The notes beneath the pieces were generated by a model. That model saw only the letters and a program-made list of their open reading frames with translations. It was not told the origin of the DNA and searched no databases. Below, one piece after another: positions 14,745 to 21,859 of a stretch of DNA of 28,477 nucleotides (its first letter is position 1; every line of letters begins with the position of its first letter). The position numbers and the translations under genes were made by a program. Location: assembly GCA_028714275.1 (NCBI GenBank), contig JAQTMP010000003.1, forward strand, positions 1 to 28,477, written 5' to 3'. The stretch comes from Candidatus Paceibacterota bacterium. GTDB lineage: Bacteria > Patescibacteriota > Minisyncoccia > Phycocordibacterales > CAINVO01.

Positions 14745-15605
14745 ATGTTTAATTTTAAATTTAACAACTCCATAAAACTTTTAAAAAAGATAAACCTCAC
14801 CTCTAGTGAGAAGCGTGCTTTGCGTTCCTCCTTTATTGCCAGTGCCGGTATGTCCCCAGATGTTGGTCGTACGCAGGCCAATCTTCCAATCAAAAGTCCT
14901 TTTTCACAGTGGCAGATTTTCTTGATGTCAAAACGTGCTCAGGTGGTATTTGCTTCGCTTGCAGTGGTATTGCTGGTAGGAGGCAGCACCGTTTTTGCGG
15001 CCAACAGAGCTCTCCCTGGAGACATCCTCTATCCAGTCAAGACGGGTGTCAATGAAAAGGTGGCTCGTTTTATTCATTCGGTTTCTCCTGCCTCAGAAGC
15101 AACTTTTGAGCTAGGGCTTGTAAATGAGCGTCTTCAGGAAGCAGAGCAGCTCAACCAAAAAAATGCCCTCAATCCAGAAAATAAGGTTGAAATCAAGAAG
15201 GAGGTAATCGACCAGACTGTTCGAGCGGTTCAGGCGAGCGTAAAGCTAGATCAGACTATTCAAACAAATCTCAACCAAAATGTTGGCAATAATATGCAAG
15301 GAAATAAAGGGCAGGATGAGAAAAATAATTTAAAAATAAATACGGACAATAGCCTAAATGTCACAGCGCCATTGGATATTTTCAGCAAGACAAGAGGCAC
15401 CACCACTTTAGCTACGACAACTCAGGGGAGCACGACTGAGACTGTGAATATAAGGGATCAATTCAATAATAACTTTCAAAATAGAAACAATAGCGAGACT
15501 CAAAATCAGCAAAATAGGTCTGAAGACAGGCATAATTCGTTAGAAAAAGTCCTCGAAAAACATCAGGACATCATCAAGCAGCTTGATTTGGGGCCAAAAA
15601 ATTAA
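14745..15605 (+). CDS. DUF5667 membrane protein, putative anti-sigma factor
   Basis: A 286-aa protein has a cytoplasmic N-terminal region of about 63 residues with a helical segment (KLLKKINLTSSEKRALRSSF), one membrane helix (about 66-86) and an external DUF5667 domain (about 88-160). In the latter, RALPGDILYPVKTGVNEKVA and the helix ELGLVNERLQEAEQLNQ match the DUF5667 pattern. The tail is rich in N and Q and includes a Thr-rich stretch. The N-terminal part could bind the sigma factor, and the outer part could sense envelope stress. This is inference from topology and operon position, as no known anti-sigma motif was recognised. Confidence 0.78.
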   Translation: MFNFKFNNSIKLLKKINLTSSEKRALRSSFIASAGMSPDVGRTQANLPIKSPFSQWQIFLMSKRAQVVFASLAVVLLVGGSTVFAANRALPGDILYPVKTGVNEKVARFIHSVSPASEATFELGLVNERLQEAEQLNQKNALNPENKVEIKKEVIDQTVRAVQASVKLDQTIQTNLNQNVGNNMQGNKGQDEKNNLKINTDNSLNVTAPLDIFSKTRGTTTLATTTQGSTTETVNIRDQFNNNFQNRNNSETQNQQNRSEDRHNSLEKVLEKHQDIIKQLDLGPKN

Positions 15606-15607
15606 AG

Positions 15608-15635
15608 AGTAAGAGTAGGTGAAGCCATACGTTAC
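15608..15635 (+). promoter_or_regulatory. Weaker ECF-type promoter of the double-Fn3 gene
   Basis: AGTAAG (15608-15613), N16 and CGTTAC (15630-15635). It matches the sigma gene promoter at 15 of 29 positions, including GTAA at -35 and ACGT-AC at -10. The 5' leader would begin near 15642 with GGGTCGAAC. Confidence 0.4.
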
Positions 15636-15690
15636 ATAGGGCAGAGGGTCGAACTTATTAAGTAATATGCCTTCTAAATATATAAATTAT

Positions 15691-16740
15691 ATGAAAAACA
15701 AAAAAATTGGATTTAAGAAAATTATGCCCCTAGCTCTAGCCTTTAGTCTTGCCTTTGTGGCAGTCAGCCCTGTAGTCGCAAGTGCTGATGAGGGGTTGAG
15801 GTTGGGAGCAGGTGTCAAGGCCAATGTAAACGCAGGTATACATGTGGGCCTCTCTGGTCGTGATCAAGAGATAAACCAAGCTAGAAATGACAATGACAAT
15901 GACGGAGAAGGTGTAGCGGTGGGTGCTACTACTTCAGCTGCTGCTACAGTTTCCGCCTCGTCTTCGGCTGGTGACAATCGAGGGGGAGGGCATTTGCCAA
16001 AGGGTCTTGAAAAGAAGATTGATTTCGTTAATCAAAACGGCACAACCACTGCCCCCAAGGGTTGGCTGGGAATTTTCCAGAGATGGTTTGGGGTATTTCT
16101 AAAGTCAGGAACCACCTCTACAACCACTGCTAGCACGACAGTGGATCTAGTAGCTCCATTGATTCGAGATGTGCATGTAGTCTCGGGTACAAGTACAGCA
16201 AGCATCCAGTGGAATACAAATGAATCTGCTTCGGGTGAGCTTAGATATTCTACAAGTAGTGATGTGACCGCAAGCAGCTCGTCAGTCATCCAAAGTTCAT
16301 TGACTCTAGGTCATACGGTAGATCTCGCTGGTCTATCTCCTGATACCAAATATTACTTTGTGATAGTAGCTACGGATGCAAGTGGCAATGTTAAGGACTC
16401 AAATTTATTGAGTTTCCGAACTAAAGTGTCTGCTACCTCCGGTGATGTAACAGCTCCACGTATCTTGTTTAGCACGGTCTTTGGGGTTAAGGCTACTTCG
16501 GCTCAGTTGATCTGGATTACCAACGAACCTTCAAATAGTCAGGTTTGGTTGAGTACCTCATCGACGGTTTCCACAAGCGGAACATCGACAGCTGGATCAG
16601 TTGATCTCTCATACTTCCACGATGTTTCCCTCAGCGGTCTGGCTACAAGCACGCAGTACTTCTATGCCTTCACAAGTACAGACGCATCAGGAAATGTCTC
16701 TACGGTAGGCAATGGCTCATTTACAACATCAAGTAACTAG
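15691..16740 (+). CDS. Exported protein with two Fn3-like domains
   Basis: The 349-aa protein has a signal peptide ending at about VVASA (residue 32). A start at 15667 would add eight residues. After a Gly/Asn/Asp-rich, low-complexity region (about 40-110) with NDNDND and Ser/Thr runs, two Fn3/PAP-N-like domains follow. Each has an APxI start, an I-x-W-x-T-N-E strand, a Y-Y/F-x-x-x-x-TDASGNV strand and a closing F-R/T-T. They match the single copy in the protein at 11281. Low-complexity Ser/Thr stretches suggest a surface-exposed stalk. It follows the sigma/DUF5667 pair, so it is a probable output of that sigma factor. Confidence 0.83.
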   Translation: MKNKKIGFKKIMPLALAFSLAFVAVSPVVASADEGLRLGAGVKANVNAGIHVGLSGRDQEINQARNDNDNDGEGVAVGATTSAAATVSASSSAGDNRGGGHLPKGLEKKIDFVNQNGTTTAPKGWLGIFQRWFGVFLKSGTTSTTTASTTVDLVAPLIRDVHVVSGTSTASIQWNTNESASGELRYSTSSDVTASSSSVIQSSLTLGHTVDLAGLSPDTKYYFVIVATDASGNVKDSNLLSFRTKVSATSGDVTAPRILFSTVFGVKATSAQLIWITNEPSNSQVWLSTSSTVSTSGTSTAGSVDLSYFHDVSLSGLATSTQYFYAFTSTDASGNVSTVGNGSFTTSSN

Positions 16741-16741
16741 T

Positions 16742-16800
16742 CAAATATAAAATATAATAACCCTCGGCGACGAACCGAGGGTTATTATATTTTATATTTG
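16742..16800. terminator. 26-bp perfect palindromic bidirectional terminator
   Basis: A perfect 26-bp inverted repeat (16742-16767 with 16775-16800, loop CGACGAA) has a GC-rich inner part CCCTCGG and AT-rich flanks that supply a T-tract on each strand. It separates the convergent Fn3 and rbfA genes, and the last three codons of rbfA lie inside it. Confidence 0.9.
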
Positions 16801-17115
16801 GTTACTTATTTTATCAATAAGCTGTCTATTTTTTTCGCCACCGTCTATGGAAAAGTCAAAAAAGGGGACGCGCCCGAGTTTACTTTTGCTTTTGACATAG
16901 TGCTTAAATTCACTTCGCTTGCGTTTTACAAAGCCGAGAGCCGCCTTCTCATTTTTTTCAGGAAAAACTGTAAATAGAATGAGAGCATTTTTTTCATCAT
17001 CCGAAAGAGAGACATCGGTGACCGTGAGGAGGGCTTGGCCGTTTGATTGCTCGGCCAAAAAAGCGGAAGCCAGATGCTTGATTTGTTCGGTTATTTTTTG
17101 CGAGCGGAAAGCCAT
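16792..17115 (-). CDS. rbfA: Ribosome-binding factor A
   Basis: The 107-aa protein is a single KH-like RbfA domain. It starts MAFRSQKITEQIKHLASAFL, in the place of the usual R-x-x-R/K-V-x-x-x-I-x-x-x-L-A helix. It then has the LLTVTDVSLSDDEKNALILFTVFP strand pair and the closing SKSKLGRVPFFDFSID, like the family's L-R-x-x-P-x-L-x-F. RbfA matures the 16S rRNA 5' end in the 30S subunit. It follows infB by 21 bases on the same strand, the conserved infB-rbfA order. Confidence 0.92.
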   Translation of the reverse strand: MAFRSQKITEQIKHLASAFLAEQSNGQALLTVTDVSLSDDEKNALILFTVFPEKNEKAALGFVKRKRSEFKHYVKSKSKLGRVPFFDFSIDGGEKNRQLIDKISNQI

Positions 17116-17136
17116 ATATTTTTGGTCTTAAATTAT

Positions 17137-18639
17137 TTATTTTGAAACAGTATGAAAAGGCTCAACTTTGTCTCCGGGGGCAAGCTCAATTTTTGATTCG
17201 ATCATGGCGCCAAATTCTGTGCCAGCCAAGACCTCACTGGTTTTGGCCTTGGCCTGTTGAATTTCGCGAACACTGCCGCGCCCAATCTCAACGTCGCGCC
17301 GTAGGATGCGGACGGTATCGCCCACAGTTAGGACACCCTCCTCTACGCGACCACCAATCACCTGACGATCCTTTGCTCGGCTAAAGAATTTCAAAATTTT
17401 GACTCGGCCTTTTTGTTCCTCGACTTCCATTTTTGGTGTACGCTCAAGGGCTATTTGAGCCAGCCACTCAGTCAGTTTGTAGATAATATCAAAAACCTGG
17501 ATTTGGACGCCAAGACGTTCGGCTAGGGCTTTAGCCGAGCCATCCACTTTGGTGGCAAATCCTATCACCAACGTTCCTTCTTTGCCCGAAGCGATCTTAA
17601 TATCATTTTCAGAAATATCTCCAATGCCGCTGTAGAGAACCTTAAAGGCTATACGGTCATTTTTTATTTTATTGATTTCAAAATCAATAGCCTCGATCAC
17701 ACCCGAGGTGCTGGCTTTGATGATGATAGGCAGAATATAAACGTTTGGACTTTCTTGAATTTTATTTTGGTTGATTTGATTGTGGGCAGGCTCACTAGCG
17801 GTCTTTGCGACAAACTTTTCAGCTTCTTTTTTTGAGTCAAAAGTATGGAAAGGGGAGCCGACTTTGGGCATTTCACTAAAGCCAATTACTCGAACGGGTG
17901 AAGAAAAAGTAGCCGAATCAATAGGACGGCCAGCAAAGTCTTCAAGCATTCGCACAGGTGAGATTGCATTTCCAGCTACCACCACGTCGCCCCTTTTTAA
18001 AGTACCATTTTTTATAATCATACTGGCGGAAATCCCGCTTCTGTCCCGATTGGTTTCAATTACTATTCCTTCAGCTGGCTTTTCAACGTCACCCTGAAGC
18101 TCAGACATTTCCGCAGTGAGTAAAATCAGATCCAGCAGCTCAGACACGCCAGTGCCCACCTTGGCTGAAATAGGCACACACGAAATAGTCCCGCCATAGC
18201 CTTCCACAAAAACATTGTGCTCAGCTAGGCTGAGCTTGGTGCGCTCTATATCCGCTCCAGCCTTATCGATTTTATTTATGGCTACTATATAAGGAAGCTT
18301 AGCTTCGGTGATAGACTTCAAGGCATCGAGAGTTTGAGGCTTGACACCGTCTTCTGCTGACACCACCAGCACAGCAAGATCGGCTACGTTGGCTCCACGA
18401 CTGCGAAGTTGAGAAAAAGATTCATGACCAGGGGTGTCGAGGAAAGTGATTTTTTTTGAAGCGTGTATTACCTCATAGGCTGACATGTTCTGGGTGATGC
18501 CGCCGACTTCTTTGTCTGCCACATTTGACTTACGGATATAATCGAGCAATGTTGATTTGCCATGGTCAATATGTCCCATGATGGCCACTGTAGGTGGACG
18601 CTCGGTCGTATTTGATTGTGGTTTTTTAGTGTTGGGCAT
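17137..18639 (-). CDS. infB: Translation initiation factor IF-2, short form
   Basis: At 500 aa it lacks the long N-terminal domains of E. coli IF-2 (890 aa) and starts almost at the G domain. G1 is GHIDHGKST (22-30), G2 GGITQ (46-50), G3 DTPGHE (68-73), G4 NKID (122-125) and G5 SAK. The beta-barrel and C-terminal domains, ending GAMIESKIELAPGDKVEPF, bind fMet-tRNA. The family's usual DHGKT is DHGKS here. Short IF-2 is common in CPR bacteria. No clear promoter or SD was seen; it is likely co-transcribed with rbfA, and possibly with the DUF4446 gene 83 bases upstream. Confidence 0.96.
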   Translation of the reverse strand: MPNTKKPQSNTTERPPTVAIMGHIDHGKSTLLDYIRKSNVADKEVGGITQNMSAYEVIHASKKITFLDTPGHESFSQLRSRGANVADLAVLVVSAEDGVKPQTLDALKSITEAKLPYIVAINKIDKAGADIERTKLSLAEHNVFVEGYGGTISCVPISAKVGTGVSELLDLILLTAEMSELQGDVEKPAEGIVIETNRDRSGISASMIIKNGTLKRGDVVVAGNAISPVRMLEDFAGRPIDSATFSSPVRVIGFSEMPKVGSPFHTFDSKKEAEKFVAKTASEPAHNQINQNKIQESPNVYILPIIIKASTSGVIEAIDFEINKIKNDRIAFKVLYSGIGDISENDIKIASGKEGTLVIGFATKVDGSAKALAERLGVQIQVFDIIYKLTEWLAQIALERTPKMEVEEQKGRVKILKFFSRAKDRQVIGGRVEEGVLTVGDTVRILRRDVEIGRGSVREIQQAKAKTSEVLAGTEFGAMIESKIELAPGDKVEPFHTVSK

Positions 18640-18722
18640 GGAATGGAGATAAAAAGTAAAGCGGGGACTAAAGAGTAGGAGGAAAAAATAAAAAGTGTAA
18701 AAATTTTCCGAGGGTTTCCAGA

Positions 18723-19202
18723 CTACTTTTTCAGAGCTTCCTTGGCTAGGGTGATGCTTTCACTTTCTTCACCACTCAGCTCATAGGTCGAAGTCGCTTT
18801 TGTCAGCGGCTTGGCAAAGACAGACACACGGTCATTGGAGTAAAGACTAGAGATCACCACCCCATTGCCTTTTTCATCTAGCAGGGTAGTGGCAAAGCTT
18901 TGATTGCCACCAGTGCCCATCCCTTTGAAAGGATTGAAGCGGACAGTCTGGACTGCTTGAATGCTTTTATTGAGACGACGCTCTACGGTGTGGAGATAGT
19001 CTTCAGTCTCTTGCTGAAAGGTGTCTAGAGTCGCGATGGATTTTTTCAAAAAAGCCACTGTCTCAGGAATGTCTTTGGTGTGCTCTCCGGCGAGCAGGCG
19101 TCTGATCCGAAGCTCAAGGCGAATGGCCCAGGCCAAAAGCAAAACAATCAAAAAGGCTGCTACACCCGCTAAAATATAGTCAATTTCATAAGAACTCAGC
19201 AT
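18723..19202 (-). CDS. DUF4446 single-pass membrane protein
   Basis: This 159-aa protein has an N-terminal membrane helix (8-30), a coiled-coil-prone helical stalk (35-85), and the DUF4446 core VRFNPFKGMGTGGNQSFATT (88-107) followed by LLDEKGNGVVISSLYSNDRV and VFAKPL. The function of the family is unknown. I chose the ATG at 19202 because TATACT ends 7 bases upstream on the minus strand; the frame extends further upstream only through the promoter. Conserved NPFK and GGNQSFA are in place. Confidence 0.88.
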   Translation of the reverse strand: MLSSYEIDYILAGVAAFLIVLLLAWAIRLELRIRRLLAGEHTKDIPETVAFLKKSIATLDTFQQETEDYLHTVERRLNKSIQAVQTVRFNPFKGMGTGGNQSFATTLLDEKGNGVVISSLYSNDRVSVFAKPLTKATSTYELSGEESESITLAKEALKK

Positions 19203-19208
19203 TTCAAG

Positions 19209-19214
19209 AGTATA
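19209..19214 (-). promoter_or_regulatory. -10 box of the DUF4446 gene
   Basis: TATACT on the minus strand ends 7 bases before the ATG at 19202, so the mRNA should be leaderless. Confidence 0.6.
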
Positions 19215-19279
19215 CAATAAAAATGGGTAATTGCAAAAAAATTGTAACCGCAACTGGGAGAATGTTCAAAATGAGCTTA

Positions 19280-19308
19280 TTGACAATCGCAGTATATAAC
19301 ACTAGTCT
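19280..19308 (+). promoter_or_regulatory. Promoter of the 143-aa ORF
   Basis: TTGACA (19280-19285), 17 bases and TAGTCT (19303-19308). The leader then carries GGGAGGA (19334-19340), one of very few strong Shine-Dalgarno sequences in this window. Confidence 0.45.
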
Positions 19309-19351
19309 ACCTGTAGAAAAAAATAATTACCAAGGGAGGATTAAGTGAATA

Positions 19352-19783
19352 TTGAAGACTCAGTTTTGCAAACCTTTGTTGAAGGGATTTGGTATTTCAG
19401 GTGGCCCTGTTGGGAAACGGGCCCCCGATTGGTACTATCTCTTCAGGTCAAAAATCATTAGCCTTAGAATTATTGAAGATGGTGGGCTGCATGTTTTTGG
19501 ACAGGATTTACCCTTGAATCGTTTTCAGGCAGGATCTTGGACAAGTCATCCGACTCAAATACACGAGGGGCAAATTTTCAAATCACTTTCAGTAAGGAAA
19601 AAAGAGGAAGAAGTGATTTTGCCAAATTTTACCGTGATCTCACCGACTATTATTAGGATTGAGTTGGATAATGTTGCAGATGCTGTCATATATGCAAATG
19701 AAAATGAGCAACCTGACGACTTACACTGCTTTGCCAATTTTCCTGAAGGATACGAAAGAATGGCAGGTCTCGGAGGCTTTTAA
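19352..19783 (+). CDS. Unrecognised 143-aa protein, possibly frameshifted at its start
   Basis: I do not recognise this protein. The long frame starts at TTG 19352 and includes a beta-rich middle part (LRIIEDGGLHVFGQDLP, then ILPNFTVISPTIIRIELDNV) and ends GYERMAGLGGF. A strong SD at 19334-19340 is best placed for a GTG at 19345 in another frame; that frame runs MNIEDSVLQTFVEGIWYF and stops at 19461. A one-base shift in the run GGGCCCCC (about 19421-19428) would join the two into a single longer protein. So the gene may be intact with TTG, frameshifted, or misassembled. A terminator follows. Base use and the SD differ from its neighbours, which fits an acquired gene. Confidence 0.5.
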   Translation: MKTQFCKPLLKGFGISGGPVGKRAPDWYYLFRSKIISLRIIEDGGLHVFGQDLPLNRFQAGSWTSHPTQIHEGQIFKSLSVRKKEEEVILPNFTVISPTIIRIELDNVADAVIYANENEQPDDLHCFANFPEGYERMAGLGGF

Positions 19784-19810
19784 CAAGGTCACAAGGCAGG
19801 CAAAAAATCA

Positions 19811-19850
19811 AAAACACCCGAATTCTCTGGAAAGAGTCTGGGTGTTTTCA
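19811..19850 (+). terminator. Intrinsic terminator after the 143-aa ORF
   Basis: AAAACACCC (19811-19819) pairs with GGGTGTTTT (19840-19848), with an inner CTCT/AGAG stem, then CATTT. Confidence 0.82.
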
Positions 19851-19940
19851 TTTAGAATTTTTTTATAGTCGCATTGACTCCGCATGTGGGACGACATTCG
19901 AGTCTCTTTGATAGAGAGAGGTATATGATAGTACATAAAT

Positions 19941-20024
19941 ATGGATAAAAATTCTATCTACATTGATGGTAATAACCAGAAAGTGGATTGGGCAAGCATA
20001 GAGAGTATAAGTATAGGTAAATAA
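19941..20024 (+). CDS. Possible 27-aa small protein
   Basis: An ATG-to-TAA frame of 27 codons encodes MDKNSIYIDGNNQKVDWASI and ends ESISIGK. TATGAT (19924-19929) upstream could be a -10, and a terminator hairpin starts 4 bases after the stop. The unit looks like a small transcribed gene, but the ORF is short enough to be chance. No family is recognised. Confidence 0.3.
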   Translation: MDKNSIYIDGNNQKVDWASIESISIGK

Positions 20025-20027
20025 AAG

Positions 20028-20066
20028 AAACCCGAACCACACAGACATAGTATGATTCGGGGTTTT
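20028..20066 (+). terminator. Terminator hairpin after the 27-aa ORF
   Basis: AAACCC-GAA (20028-20036) pairs with TTC-GGG-TTT (20056-20065) with one bulged G, ending in TTTT. Confidence 0.65.
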
Positions 20067-20087
20067 GGGTGCGCCTACACCCATTTT
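20066..20087 (+). terminator. Second terminator-like hairpin
   Basis: TGGGTG-CGCCTA-CACCCA followed by TTTT, directly after the previous terminator. The pair would block read-through in tandem. Confidence 0.5.
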
Positions 20088-20174
20088 CTAGACTTGAAAC
20101 GCTCGTGTGCCAAGTTCCTTGGTTACCCCATGTCAGCGCTACTGTTAGGGCATTCAGATTTTTATACAAGATAG
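20082..20174 (+). pseudogene. Possible scrap of a tyrosine recombinase C-terminus
   Basis: A frame open from 20025 to the stop at 20172-20174 ends in HFLDLKRSCAKFLGYPMSALLL followed by GHSDFYTR. This is reminiscent of the H-x-L-R-x-S ... G-x-P ... L-L-G-H-S-D ... Y-T-R end of phage and plasmid integrases. The catalytic spacing is too short and there is no start or upstream domain. It could be a decayed relic or chance. Confidence 0.22.
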
Positions 20175-20224
20175 GTTTTTGAGTTATCTCAGCCTGTGAT
20201 AAAACAAGTCTAGTGTTTTTTCAG

Positions 20225-20230
20225 TATAAT
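20225..20230 (+). promoter_or_regulatory. -10 box of the candidate RNA gene
   Basis: Consensus TATAAT precedes a hairpin-rich, ORF-poor stretch. The -35 region has no clear TTGACA. Confidence 0.5.
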
Positions 20231-20510
20231 ACGCCTTATTATTTAAGGAAACTAAGCGAGGAGCAGCCTCACTTCATTATCCAGACGAGCTGGGTGCTCG
20301 TTGCAGCTGTGAATTTCAACACCCGTTATATGCTGCACCTAGCTAACAGCTTTTAGGGAAGCACAATGTTGTGTGCTTACTGCAGTAGTTCAATTGGCAA
20401 GAGACTATTTTTCTTGGAGCTAGAGACAGCTCCTAGCCAACTGGTCGTCTATCGTGTCGACTACGAGACAGATACAAAAGTCTAAATAAAGTATACATCA
20501 AAAAAACAAA
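20231..20510 (+). ncRNA. Candidate structured non-coding RNA of unknown class
   Basis: This stretch has no convincing ORF but a dense series of stems: CCTTA/TAAGG (20234-20248), ACGAGC/GCTCGT (20285-20301), GCAGC/GCTGC (20303-20336), AAGCACA/TGTGCTT (20359-20378), TTGGC/GCCAA (20394-20440) enclosing GGAGCT/AGCTCC (20416-20433), and GTC-TCGT/ACGA-GAC near 20448. It is bounded by TATAAT and a terminator. I saw none of the conserved parts of tmRNA, RNase P RNA, SRP RNA or 6S RNA. One part, GTAGTTCAATTGG (20384-20397), resembles a tRNA D-arm but no cloverleaf closes around it. Transcription on the minus strand from TATACT at 20490-20495 cannot be excluded. Confidence 0.5.
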
Positions 20511-20540
20511 AAACCCACCCTCAGCGTGACAGGTGGGTTT
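20511..20540 (+). terminator. Terminator hairpin after the candidate RNA
   Basis: AAACCCACC (20511-20519) pairs with GGTGGGTTT (20532-20540). The T-tract on the plus strand is short, while the minus strand has a strong one, so it may act in both directions. Confidence 0.65.
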
Positions 20541-20563
20541 CATGGGTTGGTTGGTTTCGAGCA

Positions 20564-20591
20564 TTGATTTTTTCTGAAAAAACTATATACT
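20564..20591 (+). promoter_or_regulatory. Promoter of the cysteine desulfurase gene
   Basis: TTGATT (20564-20569), 16 bases and TATACT (20586-20591). Leader about 6 nt. Confidence 0.65.
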
Positions 20592-20603
20592 CATATTAAA
20601 TAA

Positions 20604-21839
20604 ATGTCAATATTAAGCCATATCTTTAAAAAACAGTCCAAAAGAGTGTATTTAGACTATGCGTCTACCACGCCGCTTGACCCGCGGGTCATAAAGGCCA
20701 TGAAAGTCTCAGGCCTTTTCGCCAATCCGTCTTCTCTTTATGAAGAAGCAGTGGCAGTCTCTAAAAAAATAGCTGAGGCCCGGACAGATATTGCTAGGGC
20801 GCTTGGTGGGCACGCTGATGAAATAGTCTTTACTAGTGGCGGGACGGAGAGTAATAATCTCGCCCTTAGGGGTGTGGTTGAAGCATCCTTTGAAAAAGAG
20901 CCTTTCAGAAAAAATCAAAAAATTCCGCACATTGTTACTTCTGTGATTGAGCACAGCTCTATCCTCGAGACGTGTAGAGATCTTGAAAAAAGTGGACAGG
21001 CTGAGGTGACCTATGTACCCGCTGGTGCCGATGGGCGAGTAGATCCATCCGAAATTAAAAAATCCATCCGACCAGAAACAATCCTCATCTCAATAATGTA
21101 TGTCAACAACGAAATCGGCACAATCCAACCAATCAAAGAAATTGCCAAGATCGTGCGTGAAGAAAGAAAAAAACGTGGAGAAGAATCCACAACCACACTC
21201 TATTTCCACACTGATGCTTGCCAGGCTGCTCTCTACTGTCCACTGGGCGTGCCACAGCTCGGGGTGGATATGTTGACGCTTGATGCCTCAAAAACTTATG
21301 GCCCAAAAGGCAGCGGCCTGCTTTTTGTGCGACGAGGGGTGGAGATCAAACCAATCATCACCGGCGGCGGCCAAGAGCGGGGCCTGCGATCGGGTACAGA
21401 AAATCTGGCGGGGATTATTGGCCTAGCCACAGCCCTGAAAATTGCCGACGCCGAAAAGGAAAAAGAAATCCTACGGGTATGGAAACTTCGCGACTACCTT
21501 TTGAAAAAAATCCTAGAAATAAAACCAAAAGTCCGGTCGAATATCTCAAATGACCACAATACCGAAATCGCTCCCAATTTTATCAATGTTTGTTTTCCTG
21601 GATCTGACGCTGAATACCTAGTCCTGCAGCTGGATGTGAAAGGTTTTTGCGTCTCATCTGTATCAAGCTGTAGGACGGTGTCAGAAGATTCGTCTTCGTA
21701 CGTTATAGAAGCCGTTAGGAGAAGCGATCCCACGGCCGTCGATTGCAGTAAAAGTTCTCTCCGCATCACCCTAGGACGCTACACAAAAAAGCCAGACATA
21801 GAAGCCTTTCTGAAAGCGATTGCCCAAATCATTTATTAA
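20604..21839 (+). CDS. Cysteine desulfurase (NifS/IscS-like, PLP enzyme)
   Basis: The 411-aa protein removes sulfur from L-cysteine to form a persulfide for Fe-S clusters and tRNA thiolation. It has the YLDYASTTPLDPRV start (16-29), SGGTESNNLAL, the PLP-stacking histidine H117 in VIEHSSI, HTDACQ (202-207) and the PLP-lysine K230 in DASKTYGPKG. The catalytic loop cysteine is C356 in SSVSSCRT, a little unlike the usual SGSACSS, and the loop is followed by an unusual Ser-rich EDSSSY. No iscU or other Fe-S scaffold gene is next to it. The clpB-like gene follows 20 bases later from its own -10 box. Confidence 0.93.
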   Translation: MSILSHIFKKQSKRVYLDYASTTPLDPRVIKAMKVSGLFANPSSLYEEAVAVSKKIAEARTDIARALGGHADEIVFTSGGTESNNLALRGVVEASFEKEPFRKNQKIPHIVTSVIEHSSILETCRDLEKSGQAEVTYVPAGADGRVDPSEIKKSIRPETILISIMYVNNEIGTIQPIKEIAKIVREERKKRGEESTTTLYFHTDACQAALYCPLGVPQLGVDMLTLDASKTYGPKGSGLLFVRRGVEIKPIITGGGQERGLRSGTENLAGIIGLATALKIADAEKEKEILRVWKLRDYLLKKILEIKPKVRSNISNDHNTEIAPNFINVCFPGSDAEYLVLQLDVKGFCVSSVSSCRTVSEDSSSYVIEAVRRSDPTAVDCSKSSLRITLGRYTKKPDIEAFLKAIAQIIY

Positions 21840-21841
21840 GC

Positions 21842-21847
21842 TATAAT
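21842..21847 (+). promoter_or_regulatory. -10 box of the clpB-like gene
   Basis: TATAAT right after the desulfurase stop, 13 bases before the ATG; about a 5-nt leader. No CIRCE or other heat-shock operator was seen. Confidence 0.5.
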
Positions 21848-21859
21848 AAGCCCAAATAT

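Noticed and set aside
20380..20450. A tRNA suggested by GTAGTTCAATTGG and nearby stems
   Set aside because: No acceptor stem or anticodon stem-loop can be closed around the D-arm-like sequence.
20231..20510. tmRNA, RNase P RNA, SRP RNA or 6S RNA
   Set aside because: None of their conserved segments (for example the tmRNA T-arm end or the GAGGAAAGUCC box of RNase P) is present.
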